NCBI GenBank assembly: GCA_023269295.1
Contig: JAHFTU010000049.1
Location: forward strand, 1 to 8,801
From: Candidatus Woesearchaeota archaeon
GTDB taxonomy: Archaea; Nanobdellota; Nanobdellia; Woesearchaeales; UBA10216
Direction: 5' to 3'
DNA length: 8,801 nucleotides
Shown here: one piece after another, positions 6,239-8,801 of the stretch
Numbering within the stretch: position 1 is the stretch's first letter
How the letters are laid out: every line of letters starts with the position of its first letter
Notes under the pieces: generated by a model
The model's input: only the letters and a program-made list of their open reading frames with translations
Databases searched by the model: none
Told to the model about the DNA's origin: nothing
Translations under genes and position numbers: made by a program

Positions 6239-7126
6239 TCACTGCTTTATCGGTATCTCATCGCATTTCAAAAAATCCCGCACATCCTTATTGTACGGCA
6301 GTAGTATGACTCCTGCCTGCCATTCGCTGTGAAGAGGGGGGGCTTTCACCAGCCCAAATCCAATGCCGGTACCACCTCCGGCTACAGCAGCTCCTGCTGC
6401 AACCCAACCTAACCCTCCAGTAAAAAAGCCAGCTACCGCCCCGCCAATAACAAATCCTGCGGTTCCAGCTATTTCTACAGCAACAATCTTATCCCACCAC
6501 CCTGTGGACTTTGAATAAGTGAACAGGATAGCGTGCTGTGTTGAGGTGTCTATACTGAATGGTGTGTTTTTCAAAGCTCCTTTGACCTTTTCACCTGTGT
6601 CTATGTTAGTCACAGTCGTCTGCTCGCCTTCAGAAACCATTTCGCTTTTGAAATACTGGAAATAAGTCACTTTTTTCCCGGGGACAAACTCCTCGCTGAG
6701 GTACTGTGCAAAGCCGTCTATTTTTTTAGAAGGGTCTGTAAAGGTTATTTTGCTGCAAACAACGCAGTAGTGGTCTGTGCTGGCTCTTCTAGTCTCAAAA
6801 ATATTGAGCTCGCCAGCCCCAAACTCGTCAAAGCAGTCAAACATGGCGCCCGCCAATTGTTTTTTAGCCCTTTCGGGGTTAGATGAGTCAATAGTTTTAA
6901 GTTGTACTGGGCACTTTATCGTGTCTGTTTGCGCGAGATTTATGCCAGCAATATTCAGCTTAGCATACTGCTGAACGCTTTCCTTGCACGTGTTTTTCTC
7001 TGCAATGTTAATAGTGGATTGGCCTGTGTTCTTAATTAGAACGAAAAAGACAATGCCTAGCGTGAGAACTGTAATCATCTTCACAAGCAAGGCAGTCTGG
7101 GCCTCACCTTTCTCAGCATTCACCAT
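6239..7126 (-). CDS. Six-cysteine CxxC surface protein with Gly-zipper segment, 295 aa (paralogue of 333-aa gene)
   Basis: EKG at 5-7, a hydrophobic helix at about 12-31, then an outer domain. Exactly six cysteines (47, 72, 98, 121, 124, 288), each matched in the 333-aa upstream protein. Core motif: DCFDEFGAGELNIF (97-110), then HYCVVCSKITF (119-129) with a CxxC, KVTYFQYF (152-159) and TQHAILFTYS (196-205). Unlike its paralogue it has a long Gly/Ala-rich hydrophobic stretch at 219-260 with GxxxG-type repeats, which could be a membrane hairpin or an amyloid/oligomerising Gly-zipper. After it comes EWQAGVILLPYNKDVRDFLKC, ending in the conserved last cysteine. ATG at 7126 has GAGGG ten bases upstream and lies 22 bases after the previous stop. 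CxxC suggests a structural disulfide; thiol redox activity is not supported. Confidence 0.85.
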   Translation of the reverse strand: MVNAEKGEAQTALLVKMITVLTLGIVFFVLIKNTGQSTINIAEKNTCKESVQQYAKLNIAGINLAQTDTIKCPVQLKTIDSSNPERAKKQLAGAMFDCFDEFGAGELNIFETRRASTDHYCVVCSKITFTDPSKKIDGFAQYLSEEFVPGKKVTYFQYFKSEMVSEGEQTTVTNIDTGEKVKGALKNTPFSIDTSTQHAILFTYSKSTGWWDKIVAVEIAGTAGFVIGGAVAGFFTGGLGWVAAGAAVAGGGTGIGFGLVKAPPLHSEWQAGVILLPYNKDVRDFLKCDEIPIKQ

Positions 7127-7148
7127 AGTTTAGCAGCCCTCAAAAAAT

Positions 7149-8150
7149 TCAGTTAAGTTGGGTGCACTGGTCCTTTAGCTTTTCAATAGGTACATTAGCA
7201 ACACCAACCTGATGTGTGAACGCATCAGCCGTTCCTTGTATTGCAAAGCCAACTACCTTCGCCCCCAAACAAGTGGGATTAACAAAATCAACAATATCAA
7301 CAATCCTCCTGAAAGGGCCTAAAAAGCTCTTTATTGTTCCCTTCCCGGGACGATTGCTGCAGCCGACAATTTCACCGGCTTTGGCAGCTGCATCAGCAAT
7401 GCTGTTGCCCCTGGCACTGTAATAAATAATTGCATACTGTGTGTTAACTGACAAATTTGACAATTTTTGTGGGTCTTTAGCAAAATCTGCTGCCTCATCA
7501 GGTTCTACATTGTAAAGATACTTAGCATACGTTTGCCTATTGGAACCGGTATTGTCCACAAGAAATTGGTTAAAATTGTCCAATGTTTGCTTGTCACCCT
7601 TATCTTTTTTAGCTTGGAGTTCCTCCTTTGCGGTTTTGTCAAAGGCTATATCGTAGCACATTATGCAGTGCTTATCCCCATCCAGCCTTGTAAACGCATC
7701 TATTTGACCCATTCCAAACATCTTCCAACAGTTCTCCAGGCTGTCGGCAATCACCGTCTTGAGCTTGTCCTCATAGTTCTTCCCATCAAACTTGCCCTCA
7801 TTAAATTTGGTAACTGTCCTCCCATCTTGATTTTCAACACCATACTTCTCAACACTATCCTTCTTTACAACCAGATGAGTAGTATGGCAGTCCAAGTTAA
7901 GATCAATAGGGTCTGAAACTCTCGTGCCAAAGCTGCCAAACGTAATGGCTATAGACTTTGTATTAACACTGGCACGGCACGTTTCAATGTCTTTCTCTGA
8001 TGCAAGTACAGTGTGAGCTTTTAGCGATACCACAAGATACACTATGATGACGACCACACCCAAGATAACACCCACGAGGGCAAAATCATACCCCTTTTTC
8101 CCGAGCCAAAACTTTCTGGCTCTCACGTCTCCTTTTCTTTGCCGCATCAT
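7149..8150 (-). CDS. Eight-cysteine CxxC surface protein, 333 aa (paralogue of 295-aa gene)
   Basis: A strongly basic leader, KKG at 18-20 and a hydrophobic helix at about 23-43. The outer domain carries cysteines 58, 88, 141, 162, 165, 264, 294 and 329. Six of these align with the six of the 295-aa protein through shared motifs: TCRASV (57-62), NCWKMFGMGQIDAF (140-153), HCIMCYDIAF (161-170), TYAKYL (207-212) and TQYAIIYYS (237-245). A closing QVGVANVP ... C pattern (314-329) also matches. Cys264 and Cys294 are the extra pair and lie where the paralogue has its Gly-rich hydrophobic stretch. ATG 8150 overlaps the upstream stop as ATGA and has AGGA seven bases upstream; a second ATG follows directly. 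An accessory or structural surface protein; activity unknown. Confidence 0.85.
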   Translation of the reverse strand: MMRQRKGDVRARKFWLGKKGYDFALVGVILGVVVIIVYLVVSLKAHTVLASEKDIETCRASVNTKSIAITFGSFGTRVSDPIDLNLDCHTTHLVVKKDSVEKYGVENQDGRTVTKFNEGKFDGKNYEDKLKTVIADSLENCWKMFGMGQIDAFTRLDGDKHCIMCYDIAFDKTAKEELQAKKDKGDKQTLDNFNQFLVDNTGSNRQTYAKYLYNVEPDEAADFAKDPQKLSNLSVNTQYAIIYYSARGNSIADAAAKAGEIVGCSNRPGKGTIKSFLGPFRRIVDIVDFVNPTCLGAKVVGFAIQGTADAFTHQVGVANVPIEKLKDQCTQLN

Positions 8151-8302
8151 ATTATCTTCCTGTAAAGCTTGAACACTACGAGCAAGGTTATTATTATTAG
8201 CAATATTGCTAATAGTATTACGATTTTGACATCCTGACCTCTCTTACCACCAGCGCCTTTTTTTATTGAACCTGCGACGGCTGACACAACAGCGAAACTC
8301 AT
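8147..8302 (-). CDS. First operon gene: tiny one-helix membrane protein, 51 aa
   Basis: The frame runs from ATG 8302 to a TGA that overlaps the next start as ATGA. The product has a 22-residue basic/glycine leader containing KKG (14-16) and KRG (20-22). A run of aliphatic residues spans about 26-44, and the tail FKLYRKII is short and basic. No cysteine and almost no domain beyond the helix. With basic residues at both ends topology is ambiguous. The start is supported by a BRE/TATA promoter centred 25-26 bases upstream, which would make the message leaderless. The KRGQ-plus-helix plan is shared with all downstream genes. It could be a minimal pilin-like subunit or a membrane regulator; no family recognised. 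Confidence 0.8.
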   Translation of the reverse strand: MSFAVVSAVAGSIKKGAGGKRGQDVKIVILLAILLIIITLLVVFKLYRKII

Positions 8303-8314
8303 GAGTCAATTATT

Positions 8315-8340
8315 GAAAACCGCTTATATAAGGTTTTCGG
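8315..8340 (-). promoter_or_regulatory. Main operon promoter (BRE + TATA) with flanking inverted repeat
   Basis: On the minus strand CCGAAAAC (BRE-like) precedes CTTATATAAG (8323-8332). The TATA centre lies about 25.5 bases from the A of ATG 8302, so transcription should begin at or within a base or two of the start codon, giving a leaderless message. The TATA box is framed by a perfect 7-base inverted repeat, GAAAACC (8315-8321) and GGTTTTC (8332-8338), separated by ten bases. A dimeric factor bound there would cover BRE and TATA, a typical archaeal repression arrangement. The regulator is not in the window. Confidence 0.75.
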
Positions 8341-8350
8341 AAATGTTTTG

Positions 8351-8367
8351 GAAAGAACAGAAAAGAC
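8351..8367 (-). terminator. T-rich terminator-like tract after the partial gene
   Basis: Just past the TAA stop at 8370-8372 the minus strand is pyrimidine-rich (TCTTTTCTGTTCTTTCC). Archaeal RNA polymerase terminates at U-rich tracts without a required hairpin, so this may end the upstream transcript before the operon promoter. The T runs are short (three to four), so efficiency is uncertain. Confidence 0.4.
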
Positions 8368-8369
8368 GT

Positions 8370-8801
8370 TTAATTGCTTAGCAGCGGCTTGTTTGCCGGT
8401 ACCCCCTTAGTTATAAAATCATCCAAAGGAACCTTGCCGTAAGCGGCATCGTACCGTAGCGGTTTGTTAGTTCCCTGGTCTAGTTTCTCTGCTGAAGCTC
8501 TTAAGTCCAGGAATTTTTTCCCTCCTTCTTCAGTTGCTGCCATACTTTCGAGTTGAGAATTCGGAAGTGTAACTAGCAACCGACTAAATTCTGGTTCCAA
8601 GACGGGAGCTTTTTGGTTTATAATAATATTAAGGTGAAGTTTATCAACTCCATTCTTGATCTCGGTAAACGGAGCTTTAGGGTCGTAAGGTATACGTTTC
8701 TTATCGTTAAGTATGAAACCTGCAAGCTTTGTTGCGTAGTGCAATTCTACCGGAGTTTTAGGAATTTCAGAACTGGGAGTAATCTCTACGTTAGGCGCTC
8801 C
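8370..8801 (-). CDS. 3' end of an unrecognised gene (143 codons visible)
   Basis: The reading frame is open from the right edge to a TAA at 8370-8372; a TTG at 8744 is an internal leucine, not a start, since the frame continues upstream without interruption. The visible part begins with a Pro/Ser/Thr-rich stretch (PNVEITPSSEIPKTPVE), then a mixed alpha/beta sequence with DKLHLNIIIN and RLLVTLPNSQLESM. It ends PANKPLLSN. No cysteine and no hydrophobic helix, unlike the operon that follows. No family recognised. It is separated from the operon by 67 bases with a terminator-like tract and a new promoter, so it is probably a different transcription unit, although read-through is possible. Confidence 0.75.
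   Translation of the reverse strand, partial: GAPNVEITPSSEIPKTPVELHYATKLAGFILNDKKRIPYDPKAPFTEIKNGVDKLHLNIIINQKAPVLEPEFSRLLVTLPNSQLESMAATEEGGKKFLDLRASAEKLDQGTNKPLRYDAAYGKVPLDDFITKGVPANKPLLSN

Noticed and set aside
7467..7916. Plus-strand open frame of 149 codons
   Set aside because: Antisense shadow of the 333-aa gene; the minus frame has motifs matching a paralogue, so it is the coding one.
6239..8150. CxxC motifs as evidence for thioredoxin-like redox activity
   Set aside because: No thioredoxin fold pattern surrounds them; the cysteines are part of a six-cysteine set shared by both paralogues, better explained as structural disulfides.
1..8801. tRNA, rRNA, CRISPR array, insertion sequence or transposase
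   Set aside because: I saw no cloverleaf, rRNA block, regularly spaced repeats, terminal inverted repeats or transposase motif in any frame.

Overview
This window looks archaeal, most likely from a small-genome DPANN-type lineage (Woesearchaeota/Pacearchaeota-like). Reasons: BRE/TATA promoters instead of bacterial -35/-10 boxes; a promoter placed so that the first gene would be leaderless; Shine-Dalgarno sites on the internal genes; and a run of short-leader, one-helix membrane proteins with archaeal class III (pilin-like) N-termini. The lineage is inferred from recalled family motifs, not from a search.

All supported genes lie on the minus strand, so transcription runs from high to low coordinates. 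The right edge (8370-8801) holds the 3' end of an unrecognised soluble-looking gene. After a 67-base gap with a T-rich terminator-like tract and a strong BRE/TATA box comes one long unit, 8302 to 277, with 11 tightly packed genes. Two of them (51 and 59 codons) are easily missed by length filters.

Every one of the 11 products has the same plan: a short positively charged leader, a KKG/KRG-like tripeptide (KKA, KAG, KNG or EKG in a few), one hydrophobic helix, and, except in the two tiny proteins, an extracytoplasmic domain. The front module (51, 333, 295, 59, 652 aa) contains two paralogues with six matching cysteines and a large Cys-rich protein with a fibronectin-III-like segment. The middle has an 81-aa pilin-like protein with a six-cysteine mini-domain. 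The rear module (224, 159, 184, 238, 353 aa) carries motifs that I recall recurring together in DPANN genomes. Three junctions are ATGA start/stop overlaps and two others overlap, indicating translational coupling.

The simplest reading is a dedicated set of pilin-like or pseudopilin-like subunits and accessory proteins for one cell-surface machine, processed by a common class III signal peptidase and stabilised by disulfides. No ATPase, TadC-like platform protein or prepilin peptidase is encoded in the window, so the function remains an inference. The left 276 bases hold no convincing gene, but they contain a small hairpin, two TATA-like palindromes or boxes and a GAATGCA repeat cluster that resembles an operator.
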